Below, one piece after another: positions 1-8,460 of a stretch of 64,000 nucleotides of DNA. The DNA lies in the NCBI RefSeq assembly GCF_003719335.1, contig NZ_RIAS01000003.1, positions 248,001-312,000 of the forward strand. The letters run 5' to 3'. Position numbers and translations under genes: made by a program. The notes under the pieces were generated by a model. The model saw only the letters and a program-made list of their open reading frames with translations, did no database searches and was not told the origin of the DNA. Positions within the stretch are counted from its first letter, which is position 1, and every line of letters begins with the position of its first letter. The stretch is from Paenibacillus amylolyticus. Its GTDB lineage: Bacteria; Bacillota; Bacilli; Paenibacillales; Paenibacillaceae.

Positions 1-2
1 CT

Positions 3-344
3 CAAGCCGGCCCCTCTTCAGGCTGGGTAGTTAATAGAGGTCTAGTCACTCAGACCGGTAATATGACCGGCTTGATTGTCCGAAATAATATTTTTTATTC
101 CTTGCGTCAACCTGCGTATTTCAACCCAAATACAACTGGAGAAATTATTAGCAATGTTGTATATAACACCAGAGGATTCGTTAATGATCAGGCCGTTATG
201 GTCTTCTCTGGAAATTCATGGGGCAGTCCGGTTAATGCCGTGGATATTGCACTACTCGTAGGAACAATAACAGGCCCCCCCTTTGATCCGATATCCGACC
301 TGAGCGCAAACAACAGCTCTGCAACAATTCAAGATTCCAGATAA
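3..344 (+). CDS. C-terminal end of a beta-helix-like protein (5' truncated)
   Basis: The frame is open to the left edge, so only the last 113 codons or so are present. The visible part is rich in Asn, Ser, Val and Ile, with short repeating strands such as NNIFYS and SNVVYNT. That pattern is typical of parallel right-handed beta-helix (pectate-lyase-like) exported proteins. No catalytic residue or anchor can be identified in the fragment, and the sequence simply ends in a polar tail. An internal ATG at 63 could be read as a start, but it has no convincing ribosome site and the upstream codons continue the same style of sequence. The fold is an inference from composition and repeat texture only. 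Confidence 0.55.
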   Translation, partial: QAGPSSGWVVNRGLVTQTGNMTGLIVRNNIFYSLRQPAYFNPNTTGEIISNVVYNTRGFVNDQAVMVFSGNSWGSPVNAVDIALLVGTITGPPFDPISDLSANNSSATIQDSR

Positions 345-376
345 GAATCAAATTTAGTAATTACAAGTACAATAAA

Positions 377-416
377 GGGGATGTCTATCCGTCACGAATA
401 CGACGGGGACATCCCT
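377..416 (+). terminator. possible terminator of the beta-helix gene
   Basis: GGGATGTC at 378-385 pairs with GACATCCC at 408-415, and an inner CCGTC/GACGG stem lies between them. No clear T-run follows, so termination is plausible rather than certain. Confidence 0.4.
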
Positions 417-490
417 GGTTAGCTTTATTAGACTAATCAGCCGCACGTGCACTATTCTTTTAGAGCTATTGACTCAATATGACCTTAATT

Positions 491-1411
491 TTAACATCGC
501 GCCCAAGCTTCAACGTTTAACTCATTATTAATGCTAACTGCAGTTAATGCACCTAACGATGCTGCCGTGATCGCCTGATACAGTTCGGATGCGGCATCTC
601 CAGCACTAAACACACCAGGCACAGATGTTCTTCCTTGTGCGTCAACGACAATGGTTCCAGTCTCCGTCATCTCACAACCTATGATTTTTGGCAAATCGGA
701 GCCAGTCTGGAGCTTGGGCTGGAAGAAGATGCCCGTACAAGGAATCATTGTTCCATCAGTCAGTTCCACTGCACTTACCATTCCATTCTCCGATCTGATC
801 GATTCAATAGGAACTTCATAAACCTGCACACCATGACGTGAAAGCTCTTGCTTCTGTTCTGCTTCTAAAGGAGTGTCATCTTGGATGCACAGCGTAAATT
901 GACTTGTCCAGCCAGAGATTAATTTAGCCATATGTAATGCATGGTTCGCACTGGTAATAATGACAAGTTGCCGATTCCGTAGTTCCCATCCATCACAGTA
1001 TGGGCAGACAAATGCGCTTTTTCCGTAGACTTCAGACAAACCTTTAATATCCAAAGGTAAATCTCTTTTACCAACAGCAAATATAACCTTTTTCGCGTAA
1101 TACAGCTTTCCTTCAGCTGTTTTAACAACAAACTCATTATTTTGTCCGGTAATCTCCATCACGGTATCGGAGGCAAATTGTACCGAAGGATATGCAGCGA
1201 TCTCTTCTTTTGCAATTCTACGAAATTCCCGCGGACTCACGCCATCTCTGGTTAAAAAGCCGTGTGTCTCTCGGGTAACCCAGTTCCGAGGTTTTTGATC
1301 ATCAATAACAAGTACCTGTTTTCGGGCTCTCCCAAGTACCAGTGAAGCGTTAAGTCCAGCAGGCCCTCCTCCCACGATCACGATATCGAATGGATTACGA
1401 TCTTCATTCAT
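491..1411 (-). CDS. thioredoxin-reductase-like NAD(P)/FAD oxidoreductase
   Basis: A 306-residue flavoprotein of the TrxB-like group. The N-terminus carries the FAD-binding GGGPAGLNASL motif at about residues 12-22. A redox pair follows in CPYCDGWE, and a second FAD signature, VFSAGDAA, sits near the C-terminus. The length matches the family (about 300 residues). The CPYC centre is the type seen in thioredoxin-reductase-like dithiol oxidases as well as in true reductases, so the partner is unknown. The frame is open for another 97 codons upstream, but that extension is Cys-rich, low-quality and A+T-rich. The ATG at 1411 has an AAAGGG site eight bases upstream and starts directly before the FAD motif. 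No partner gene lies beside it. Confidence 0.85.
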   Translation of the reverse strand: MNEDRNPFDIVIVGGGPAGLNASLVLGRARKQVLVIDDQKPRNWVTRETHGFLTRDGVSPREFRRIAKEEIAAYPSVQFASDTVMEITGQNNEFVVKTAEGKLYYAKKVIFAVGKRDLPLDIKGLSEVYGKSAFVCPYCDGWELRNRQLVIITSANHALHMAKLISGWTSQFTLCIQDDTPLEAEQKQELSRHGVQVYEVPIESIRSENGMVSAVELTDGTMIPCTGIFFQPKLQTGSDLPKIIGCEMTETGTIVVDAQGRTSVPGVFSAGDAASELYQAITAASLGALTAVSINNELNVEAWARC

Positions 1412-1579
1412 ACATAACACCCTTTCCAGATATTTAATATCTCTAATAAAAGCAAAATAATGCGCTCTCGCCTCTTCGAACTCAATACGTAAGAAGCAAA
1501 GACATGTGAGATATCTAATAGCGTCCCTTCTAACAGTCCATGAAATCCTACATTTATAGCCCCAAAACAAAACCATTAG

Positions 1580-1622
1580 AGATATCTTATATCTATAATA
1601 CATTATTAATTCGTATTTGCAA
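1580..1622 (-). promoter_or_regulatory. candidate promoter and operator of the flavoprotein gene
   Basis: On the minus strand TTGCAA (1617-1622) and TATTAT (1595-1600) are 16 bases apart. Directly downstream, overlapping the expected start site, is the dyad AGATAT-CTT-ATATCT (1580-1594). The position fits a repressor site such as those of MarR or HxlR proteins. The regulator is unknown. Confidence 0.4.
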
Positions 1623-1690
1623 TATCTTTGTTTCATTTCTACAATTGAATCATGACAATCTTTTGAAAATACGCGCGTAGCACAGAACTG

Positions 1691-1800
1691 TTGTTTTAAC
1701 AATTAAAAAAGTTCTTGTTTTTAAATTGTTCACAATCAAATGACATTATTATAAATACTAGAATGTAATTTAAATCACAACACGAATTGGATGATATAAT
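1691..1800 (+). promoter_or_regulatory. ctaB upstream region: -10 box and two small dyads
   Basis: A TATAAT box at 1795-1800 lies 42 bases before the ctaB start; no good -35 is seen at the usual spacing. Two short dyads are upstream: TTGTT-TT-AACAA (1691-1702) and ATTGT-TC-ACAAT (1725-1736). They are similar in form and could bind one regulator, but this A+T-rich stretch could produce them by chance. Nothing else is recognised between 1623 and 1842. Confidence 0.3.
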
Positions 1801-1842
1801 GGACACATATTATATTAAGTATAAACAATAGGAAGTGAGTAT

Positions 1843-2760
1843 TTGAAAACATTAAATAATGAATCACAAGCCAATATCAGCCTGGAGTACAGCTCGATTC
1901 CAAAAGTATTTTTAGATACGATCAAAATTGGAATCATCAAGTCCAACTTGATCGCCATGTTTGCAGGTTTAAGTCTAGCTTTATATGTATTTGATGCATC
2001 TATCGCTGCTAATATTGTTCCGATTGTACTTTCATTTCTCGGTTCTTCATTAATCATCGGAGCAGCTGGGGTGTTCAACAATCTGTACGACCGGGACATT
2101 GATGCGATTATGGAGCGTACGAAGAAACGTCCTACCGTTACAGGACGGGTCGATACCAAGGCAGGTCTGATTCTTGGATTTACGATTACGTTGATTGGTG
2201 CGATTATGCTGTACATCGCATCTCCATCGGCCGCTTTTTTTGGCCTTCTTGGTTTGTTCCTCTACGTCATTCCATATACGATGTGGACCAAACGTACAAC
2301 GATCTACAACACTGAGGTTGGTAGTCTGTCAGGTGCTGTTCCTCCGCTGATTGGATGGGCAGCCATCTCTCCGGAGCTTGGACACTTTGAAATCTGGGCA
2401 CTGGTCGTAACGATGTTACTATGGCAAATGCCTCACTTCTACGGTATCGCTATTCGTCGCTTCGATGAATACAAGGCGGCAGGCGTTCCGATGTTACCTG
2501 TGGTAAAAGGGATTGGACGTACTTACGTACAAACAAACGTTTATCTGGTATTGCTGCTGCTTTCCAGCTTCCTGTTCTGGCCAATGAGCCCGTTTGTTGC
2601 CATTGTGGCTTTTCTGGTAAGTCTGGCTTGGCTTATTCTTAGTGTGGCTACGTTTGACAAAAAAGAAACCAAAAAATGGTCACAGCGTATGTTTATTTTC
2701 TCCATTAACCATATCACGATCATTTTCTTGGTTATCATTGCGTATTCCCTGATCGCTTAA
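1843..2760 (+). CDS. ctaB: protoheme IX farnesyltransferase (heme O synthase)
   Basis: A 305-residue integral membrane prenyltransferase of the UbiA family that adds a farnesyl group to protoheme IX to make heme O for cytochrome oxidases. The first Asp-rich motif, NNLYDRDIDAIMERT (about residues 79-93), supplies the Mg-diphosphate ligands. The second conserved loop reads RRFDEYKAAGVPMLPV. The intervening segments are hydrophobic and fit the usual eight to nine helices, and the length is typical. It starts at TTG 1843 behind GGAAGTGAG, nine bases upstream. In Bacillus ctaB sits with ctaA or the cta oxidase genes; here it stands alone, so heme A synthase must be encoded elsewhere. Confidence 0.95.
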   Translation: MKTLNNESQANISLEYSSIPKVFLDTIKIGIIKSNLIAMFAGLSLALYVFDASIAANIVPIVLSFLGSSLIIGAAGVFNNLYDRDIDAIMERTKKRPTVTGRVDTKAGLILGFTITLIGAIMLYIASPSAAFFGLLGLFLYVIPYTMWTKRTTIYNTEVGSLSGAVPPLIGWAAISPELGHFEIWALVVTMLLWQMPHFYGIAIRRFDEYKAAGVPMLPVVKGIGRTYVQTNVYLVLLLLSSFLFWPMSPFVAIVAFLVSLAWLILSVATFDKKETKKWSQRMFIFSINHITIIFLVIIAYSLIA

Positions 2761-2807
2761 AGAAAAATAGATCTTAGCGCCTCTACTGGGCTTTATAAAA
2801 AAAGAAG

Positions 2808-2860
2808 AAACCGCACAGATCCTACGCCTGCATTCAGGCATGATCTGTACGGTTTTTCCT
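2808..2860. terminator. bidirectional terminator between ctaB and the ABC genes
   Basis: AAACCG-ACAGATC pairs with GATCTGT-ACGGTTT around a loop with its own CCTG/CAGG stem. It has a T-run on the plus side and an A-run on the other, so it can end both converging transcripts. Confidence 0.85.
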
Positions 2861-2921
2861 TTTATTTTATGACATCAGAGTAATCAAACTACCTCTCTAT
2901 CCGTTTCCGTTGTAACCCATA

Positions 2922-4691
2922 TCATCCAGCCTTTACAGGTATCTGCTCTCCCTGCCATAGCAACTGCATCTCTTCATTGGTTTCAAGTAAATCGGCCAGG
3001 TTTCCTTCGGCTTCAATACGCCCCTCTTTCATAACGATAATGTGATCTGCCTTGGTAAGAGCGGCCTTGCGGTGAGATACGGCAATACATGTGACATCTC
3101 TCTCTTTGAAGAGTCCGTCCCATACCAGCTGCTCTGTTTCCACATCAAGCGCACTGGACAGATCATCAAAGATAAACAGATCCGCCTCGGTCATCAGCAT
3201 TCGCGCTGTTGCTGATCGCTGAATCTGGCCACCAGATAACATGACGCCTCTTGGTCCAACAGGCGTTGCCAATCCTTGATCCAATTGTTCGATGTCTTTA
3301 TCCAAAACAGCCAGTCGAATGGCTTTTTCCAGCCCTTGATCTACATTCCCCTGTTTACCTTGAACGATATTTTCTCTGAGCGTGTCACTGAACAGCCTTG
3401 GAACTTGAGGCGTATATGCAGCTCTAGGTGGCATAAGAAATGTTGCCGGATCTACTCGCTCTCCATTCCAGAGAATTTCACCCTGTTGCTTGGGCAACAG
3501 TCCAAGCAGTGTACGAACCAGTGTTGATTTACCAGAACCGATGCGTCCTGTAATGACAAGAAATTGTCCCTGTTTCAGCTTGAAGCTGATGTCTTGTATA
3601 CCGTTTGAAGATTGCCCATAGCGGTAGCTAAGACCATTTACTTCAAGTTCACGCAATTTCTCCTTCGGCTCTCTTGCTTCATTTACTGGCTCTGGTGGCT
3701 CTTCATAAAGGTAGATTTCCCGTTTCTCCATAATCTGATCCTCTTCACCTGGTCGAAATAGTGTTCGCATCCGATCATAAGACACCTTGAGCCTTTTATG
3801 CTGAAATACCATGTATCCGAACAAGGAAATGCTGAACCCGATGTTAACGAGATAACTCGTAAATAATGCAAAATCACCAACCGTAAAGTTACCAGCCTTC
3901 ATTTCGGCAGCACACATTAACAAAATAAGCCCGGTACAGATACTTAGTACATGCTGATTAAGTGACTTCATCCATTGCTTGAACAGATTGTCTCTTAGTG
4001 CAGCCTGACGTCGTTCTTCATTCAGCCGATTGAACCGTTTAGAGACATGTTCTTCTGCCTGCCCCAGCTTCAGCGCTTGCACAGCCCCAAACGTCTCGGC
4101 AATAAAGCTGGTAATACGACCTGTGGCTTCACGATTAACCTTTGCATACTTTCTTGCACGATTACCTGACAGATTATTCAATAGCGTCACCACCAAGAGC
4201 GGTAAAACGGCAACTAGAGTAATCTTCCAGTTAATGTTGGCCATAATCACAATCGACACGACTGCAAAAACCAATCGACCCCAAAAGTCCACCCAGGATT
4301 CGATATATTCAACCACTTCATCGACGTCATCCCGGAAACGACTCATCGCCTCACCCGGAGATGCAGGAAGATTCCTTCCCGGCCAGCGCATAATACCAGC
4401 CAGCATATTCGTTCGCAAAATAGCCTGAATATGATACATATATGTGACCCAAGCATGGAAGGCGACAAAGAACGTGCCGACACGAGTCAAGCGGAACAAC
4501 GCGATGAGAATGAGCGGTACAGCAAGCCACATGTAGTCAGTACTTCCGGTTGCTGTCCGGTCAAAGAACCACTGCATACCAAGCCCCATTGCTAGCGGAA
4601 GCGAATGAAAGATACACCATAACAAACCGTTAATTAGAAACAGATAAGGCTTAAAGCGAAACAAACGACCTATAAATCCCGTAACATTCAT
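2922..4691 (-). CDS. ABC exporter half-transporter, degenerate-site subunit
   Basis: A 589-residue fusion of a six-helix ABC exporter membrane domain (about 15-300) and an ATPase domain (about 348-570). Walker A is GRIGSGKST (382-390), the signature is canonical LSGGQ (485-489) and the switch His is in VSHR (540). Walker B ends FDD (509-510), with Asp where the catalytic Glu should be. That is the mark of the non-canonical half of a heterodimeric exporter. It starts at ATG 4691, which overlaps the stop of the preceding gene by four bases (ATGA), so the two are translationally coupled. The partner supplies the complementary motifs. The substrate is unknown; multidrug or peptide export are the usual roles of this architecture. 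Confidence 0.92.
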   Translation of the reverse strand: MNVTGFIGRLFRFKPYLFLINGLLWCIFHSLPLAMGLGMQWFFDRTATGSTDYMWLAVPLILIALFRLTRVGTFFVAFHAWVTYMYHIQAILRTNMLAGIMRWPGRNLPASPGEAMSRFRDDVDEVVEYIESWVDFWGRLVFAVVSIVIMANINWKITLVAVLPLLVVTLLNNLSGNRARKYAKVNREATGRITSFIAETFGAVQALKLGQAEEHVSKRFNRLNEERRQAALRDNLFKQWMKSLNQHVLSICTGLILLMCAAEMKAGNFTVGDFALFTSYLVNIGFSISLFGYMVFQHKRLKVSYDRMRTLFRPGEEDQIMEKREIYLYEEPPEPVNEAREPKEKLRELEVNGLSYRYGQSSNGIQDISFKLKQGQFLVITGRIGSGKSTLVRTLLGLLPKQQGEILWNGERVDPATFLMPPRAAYTPQVPRLFSDTLRENIVQGKQGNVDQGLEKAIRLAVLDKDIEQLDQGLATPVGPRGVMLSGGQIQRSATARMLMTEADLFIFDDLSSALDVETEQLVWDGLFKERDVTCIAVSHRKAALTKADHIIVMKEGRIEAEGNLADLLETNEEMQLLWQGEQIPVKAG

Positions 4692-6433
4692 GCCAGTTCC
4701 TCCTCTTGGCCCGTAACCAGAAGTCGTGCATAATGGGAGGATGGATTATTCGCAAGCTCCACTCTTGATCCGAATTCCAGCAACCTGCCCCCACCAAGAA
4801 CCATAATTTTATCCACCTTCTCCAGCGTGGCTAATCTATGCGCAATAATGATACCTGTTGATCGCTTCATTAATTCATCAATAGCAGATTGAAGTAAATT
4901 CTCGGTCGCTGCATCAAGTCTTGAAGAAGGCTCATCCAGTATGACCAGACTTGGTTCCGTTAGAAACACACGGGTCAAAGCGAAGAGCTGCGCCTCCCCA
5001 GCAGATAAGGAAGAACCTCCTGCAGTCAGGTGTGTATCCAAGCCTTCTGGCTGTGTATCAATCCAGTGATGGAGCCCCAGCCGCTCTGTTGTTTGCCTGA
5101 TCATGGCATCCGACACTTCTGAATTAAACAAAGTCAGATTGTCACGCAGTGTACCATCAAACAACTGCACATCCTGTGTCACCATCCCCACTCTGCGATA
5201 CAGAGTCTGTATGGATAACTTCGTAATATCAGTTCCACCGATATGAATCGTGCCCTGATCCAGATTGTACAGACGCAGAAGAACACGGCTAAGACTTGAT
5301 TTTCCACTTCCCGTGCGACCGATGATGCCCAGCCGTTCTCCCGGTTTCACCACAAAGGTGATATCCTGAAGCACTGGTTTATCCTCATTGTAACTGAAAT
5401 GCACCTGATTAAACTCCAATCCAAGCGGGCCATCAGGCAAGCTCTCTTCACTTCCATCCTGAATTTCGCTTCGTAAAGACAGTAATTCGCGGGAACGAAG
5501 CATACCTGATTTTGCCTTTTGAAACTCCTGTACCTGATCGCCAAGCAACTCAATGGGTTCATTCAACATCTGGCTGTATTGGTAGATCAAAAACAAGGTT
5601 CCAAAGCTGATCGCGCCTTCAATATAGTAGTGCACGCCGAGAAGCAAAACGACCGTGACGGATACAATAAACATGACCACCGTGGTGTTCCACGGAATCA
5701 CTCTAAGCATCCATGCCTTTCGACCTTTGAGGAAAACGGTACGCATCGTGCGAAAGAATCGGTTCATCACGTATGGCACATGTCCATTCGCCTGCACATC
5801 CTCAATACCAGCAATTCGCTCCTCAATCAAGCTGAACAAGGAAGCACTGGCGGCCCGCTCATTTTTGGAGGACTCCACCCCAAGATTGCGTATAACGACC
5901 ATGAACAAAATAGATAATAACGTAAATACGGTCATGACCAGTGCGATTGGTACATTAATCGTAAACATGAATCCCAGAATGCCTGCAAGCAGGACAAAAC
6001 TGCCGATAACCTGCACGATAAACAAGGCGAAGAAGTTCGAAATGCTCGTTACATCGCCATCCACGCGTTCAATCATCTCTCCGGGTGTTTTGACGTTATG
6101 AAAACGCATATCCAGCCGCAGGCAATGTTTCAGCAAATCTCCGCGCATCCGGTTTGTTGCTCGCCAGGCTACATCGTTTCCTAAATAACTGACAGCAATC
6201 GTGATCAACTGATTGCTCACAGCAATGAGCAGGAAAAGCCCAGCAAGCTGCACCAGATCACCCAGAATTCCGCCGCTTGCAGCCGTATCAATGAATCGCC
6301 TGATGATCTGTGGATTTAGAAGCTGTAGCCCTGTTGACGTTAACAACATGATCAGCAACACTGCAAGCTTGCCTTTCACCGGCTTTAAATATCGTAGCAG
6401 CCATGACATGGAGCGTTTTTCTGTTTTGGGCAC
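4688..6433 (-). CDS. ABC exporter half-transporter, canonical Walker B subunit
   Basis: A 581-residue membrane-ATPase fusion, first gene of the exporter pair. The ATPase has Walker A GRTGSGKSS (about 372-380), a proper Walker B with Glu in VILDEPSSRLD and the switch His in IIAHRL. Its signature is LSAGE instead of LSGGQ. In the dimer, this Walker B faces the partner's intact LSGGQ to form the working site, while LSAGE faces the partner's FDD site. I chose GTG 6433 because AAAGGGG lies eight bases upstream. The in-frame GTG at 6442 overlaps that ribosome site, and the ATG at 6409 is also possible. The transcript includes the next gene. Confidence 0.92.
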   Translation of the reverse strand: MPKTEKRSMSWLLRYLKPVKGKLAVLLIMLLTSTGLQLLNPQIIRRFIDTAASGGILGDLVQLAGLFLLIAVSNQLITIAVSYLGNDVAWRATNRMRGDLLKHCLRLDMRFHNVKTPGEMIERVDGDVTSISNFFALFIVQVIGSFVLLAGILGFMFTINVPIALVMTVFTLLSILFMVVIRNLGVESSKNERAASASLFSLIEERIAGIEDVQANGHVPYVMNRFFRTMRTVFLKGRKAWMLRVIPWNTTVVMFIVSVTVVLLLGVHYYIEGAISFGTLFLIYQYSQMLNEPIELLGDQVQEFQKAKSGMLRSRELLSLRSEIQDGSEESLPDGPLGLEFNQVHFSYNEDKPVLQDITFVVKPGERLGIIGRTGSGKSSLSRVLLRLYNLDQGTIHIGGTDITKLSIQTLYRRVGMVTQDVQLFDGTLRDNLTLFNSEVSDAMIRQTTERLGLHHWIDTQPEGLDTHLTAGGSSLSAGEAQLFALTRVFLTEPSLVILDEPSSRLDAATENLLQSAIDELMKRSTGIIIAHRLATLEKVDKIMVLGGGRLLEFGSRVELANNPSSHYARLLVTGQEEELA

Positions 6434-6733
6434 CAGCCCCACCCCTTTAATTAAAAATTTAATTAGATCTATACATTGTCTCGCGCATCATCATTTGAAT
6501 GTTGAAGTCTTCCAACCGTACTTTTGATTGCTTTCGCTATGATGAATCTTGTATGAGCGAATTGTAATCAGCAAGGCCTCCCGAAGAAACACATTGTTTA
6601 CAAACGTTAATCATAGTTTATTCTTCCTTTCTTATGGATATAGATTGATCTTCAAGTGACAACTTGGAATTGATGCCAGTTCTTGATTTTACTCTTACTC
6701 ATGCTCCTTTCCATGCGAACTGTTTAATGGAAT

Positions 6734-6769
6734 GAAAAAAGCCATAGATGAATGAAGTTCATCTACAGC
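6734..6769 (-). terminator. terminator of the short orphan transcript or of the MFS gene
   Basis: On the minus strand a 12-bp stem (6741-6752 with 6758-6769, including G-T pairs) and a five-base loop are followed by six T residues, a standard intrinsic terminator. Confidence 0.8.
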
Positions 6770-6992
6770 TTGATCGGATCGAAAAGCCAGCCAGAAATGT
6801 GACATTTCAGCTTCTTCTCTAACATCGCAGTATGAATGAGCGTCCAGACAGGGTTGCAGTAAGCTGGACTGTCCAAACGTGCTCAATACTCTACCTGGAT
6901 AATGTCACTATGCTCATGCATATTCAATTATTGGTTGAAGTACCTGCGCTGCCTGATCCATCATGGTTTATCCCACCCGTTCCACATATTTG
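6734..6992 (-). ncRNA. candidate small RNA or peptide-encoding transcript
   Basis: A good promoter (6999-7027) and a good terminator (6734-6769) bracket about 260 bases without a normal-size gene. A 16-codon frame (6914-6964) begins with two ATGs, has GGGTGGG about eight bases upstream and would encode MMDQAAQVLQPIIEYA. A second frame starting with TTG at 6886 runs through the terminator and is unlikely to be real. Whether the product is an RNA, the peptide or a decayed gene cannot be decided by eye. Confidence 0.4.
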
Positions 6993-6998
6993 TTGTTT

Positions 6999-7027
6999 AT
7001 TGTATTCGCTCATTCTTTATACGTCAA
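6999..7027 (-). promoter_or_regulatory. sigma-A-type promoter downstream of the MFS gene
   Basis: TTGACG (7022-7027) and TACAAT (6999-7004) are exactly 17 bases apart on the minus strand, just after the MFS stop codon. The predicted start is near 6992. Confidence 0.55.
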
Positions 7028-7063
7028 CATAATTATTAACTGAATTGTTATTTACTTCATCTG

Positions 7064-8302
7064 TCAGAGTCCAATTTGTACAGATTCAGGTGTTTGCTTT
7101 TCTCTGCCGACAAGTCGCTTATGTGCTATTACTAGAAAAGGGACCCCGAGTGCTGTCGTTATAGCAATGGGAATAAAGACGGCAAGACCATTCCCCGCAC
7201 CAAACTGGCTTAACAACACCCCACCAATGACCGGAGCCGCAACATTCCCAATATTGTTGAAACCGATTGTACCAAAATAAGTCCCTTTCCATTCCGGCTT
7301 TGCAATTCGGTCGATAAGCATATCCATCATGGTAAAGAGCAGTACTTCCCCTACTGTAAACAGGATGACACTGATCATCATCAGTACAATCCCTTCGGCT
7401 AAACCAAATAACAGCAGACTCGCGGCAACGAGCAGATTACCTAGAATTAGCGGTACAAGCGGAGGTGCATTCCGGAACGTACGCACGAGTGGGTACTGGA
7501 CAACCAGCACGGTGATTGCATTGAGTGAAAGCATATACGAGAACATCTGACTTCCATTTTCAAAGATTGGGCTTCTCGCCAAATACTGCGCTAACGTAGA
7601 GCTGAAGTGACCATAACCTAACACACAAAACGTCGTACCAATCAGCACAGGTAAAAATACCCGATCCCGTCCGGTGGTCATAAGTGCTTCGCGCAGACGA
7701 GGTGCAGCCACCGCTAGTCGTCCAGGCAGATTGGCGTGATGCAGTTTAAATTGAAGACCCAGAATCAGACCGTACGCGATATAAACAAGCCCCGAGATGA
7801 CAAAAGGAAACGTCGATTCCGATGATCCTAACTGAAATCCGATAATTGGCCCAAATACGACCCCAAGGTTAATCGCAGCATATCTCAGATTAAATACTAG
7901 CAGTTTGTTCTGCGGTGAGGTGATATCGGATAACAACGCTCTTGAGGTTGGCTCAAACACAGCCCGGCACAAACCATTTAACGTATTTGCAACAAAGAAC
8001 ACCCATAAATGCTCGGCTGCCGCAAAAATGAAAAATACAGCCGCCCAACTAAATACCGAAACGAGCATAACGATTTTGCGACCGATTCGATCAGAGATAT
8101 ATCCGCCGTAAAAGCTGACGAGCACTCCTGCCAGTGAGCTTACCGCAACCGTAATTCCCGTCTGGGTCGGCGTAGCTTCAAGCACACGTGTCAGATAGAT
8201 GGATAGAAACGGAATACTCATCGACGTTACGAGGCGCCCAAACATCGTTCCAATAATAATGGTCCAGGCCAGCGGGTGAATTTGCTTCAAAATATGTTTC
8301 AT
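7064..8302 (-). CDS. MFS efflux transporter
   Basis: A 412-residue major facilitator protein with about twelve hydrophobic segments. The loop between helices 2 and 3 carries the motif A sequence GGYISDRIGRK. An FGRLVTSMSIPFLSIYL start and an NLRYAAINLGVVFGP segment in the first half resemble drug-proton antiporters of the DHA1 group. It starts at ATG 8302 behind AGGAGAATGAAAG. The gene is divergent from an SgrR-type regulator 158 bp away, which suggests that regulator controls it. In enterobacteria SgrR controls the sugar efflux gene setA, so a sugar or small metabolite is one possible substrate, but the sequence does not decide this. Confidence 0.9.
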   Translation of the reverse strand: MKHILKQIHPLAWTIIIGTMFGRLVTSMSIPFLSIYLTRVLEATPTQTGITVAVSSLAGVLVSFYGGYISDRIGRKIVMLVSVFSWAAVFFIFAAAEHLWVFFVANTLNGLCRAVFEPTSRALLSDITSPQNKLLVFNLRYAAINLGVVFGPIIGFQLGSSESTFPFVISGLVYIAYGLILGLQFKLHHANLPGRLAVAAPRLREALMTTGRDRVFLPVLIGTTFCVLGYGHFSSTLAQYLARSPIFENGSQMFSYMLSLNAITVLVVQYPLVRTFRNAPPLVPLILGNLLVAASLLLFGLAEGIVLMMISVILFTVGEVLLFTMMDMLIDRIAKPEWKGTYFGTIGFNNIGNVAAPVIGGVLLSQFGAGNGLAVFIPIAITTALGVPFLVIAHKRLVGREKQTPESVQIGL

Positions 8303-8355
8303 CTTTCATTCTCCTATCTTGCTGCTCTCTCTATCTATCCTGTTGCTGCGAAAAT

Positions 8356-8386
8356 GGATGAATTCTTTCATCCTCATAGGTATAAT
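8356..8386. promoter_or_regulatory. operator dyad and -10 box between the MFS and SgrR-type genes
   Basis: A perfect inverted repeat, GGATGAA and TTCATCC separated by four bases (8356-8373), lies midway between the divergent genes. TATAAT (8381-8386) on the plus strand lies eight bases beyond it, so a bound protein would cover the -35 region of the regulator gene. This fits autoregulation. Confidence 0.45.
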
Positions 8387-8460
8387 TGTAAAGATAAAAG
8401 GGGGAAGTAAAAGTGTAATGATTCGTTGTCACTTTTCACCTTTATGGAGGAGCTACATAC

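Larger units (their letters stand above)
6434..7063. other. 630-bp intergenic stretch with an orphan minus-strand transcription unit
   Basis: No convincing protein gene of normal size is present. The stretch holds the upstream region of the ABC operon (6434-6730, nothing firm recognised) and a self-contained promoter-to-terminator unit at 6734-7027, listed separately. Confidence 0.5.

Noticed and set aside
1412-1702. 97-codon N-terminal extension of the thioredoxin-reductase-like gene
   Set aside because: A+T-rich, Cys-rich and lacks any family similarity; the ATG at 1411 has its own ribosome site and starts at the FAD motif.
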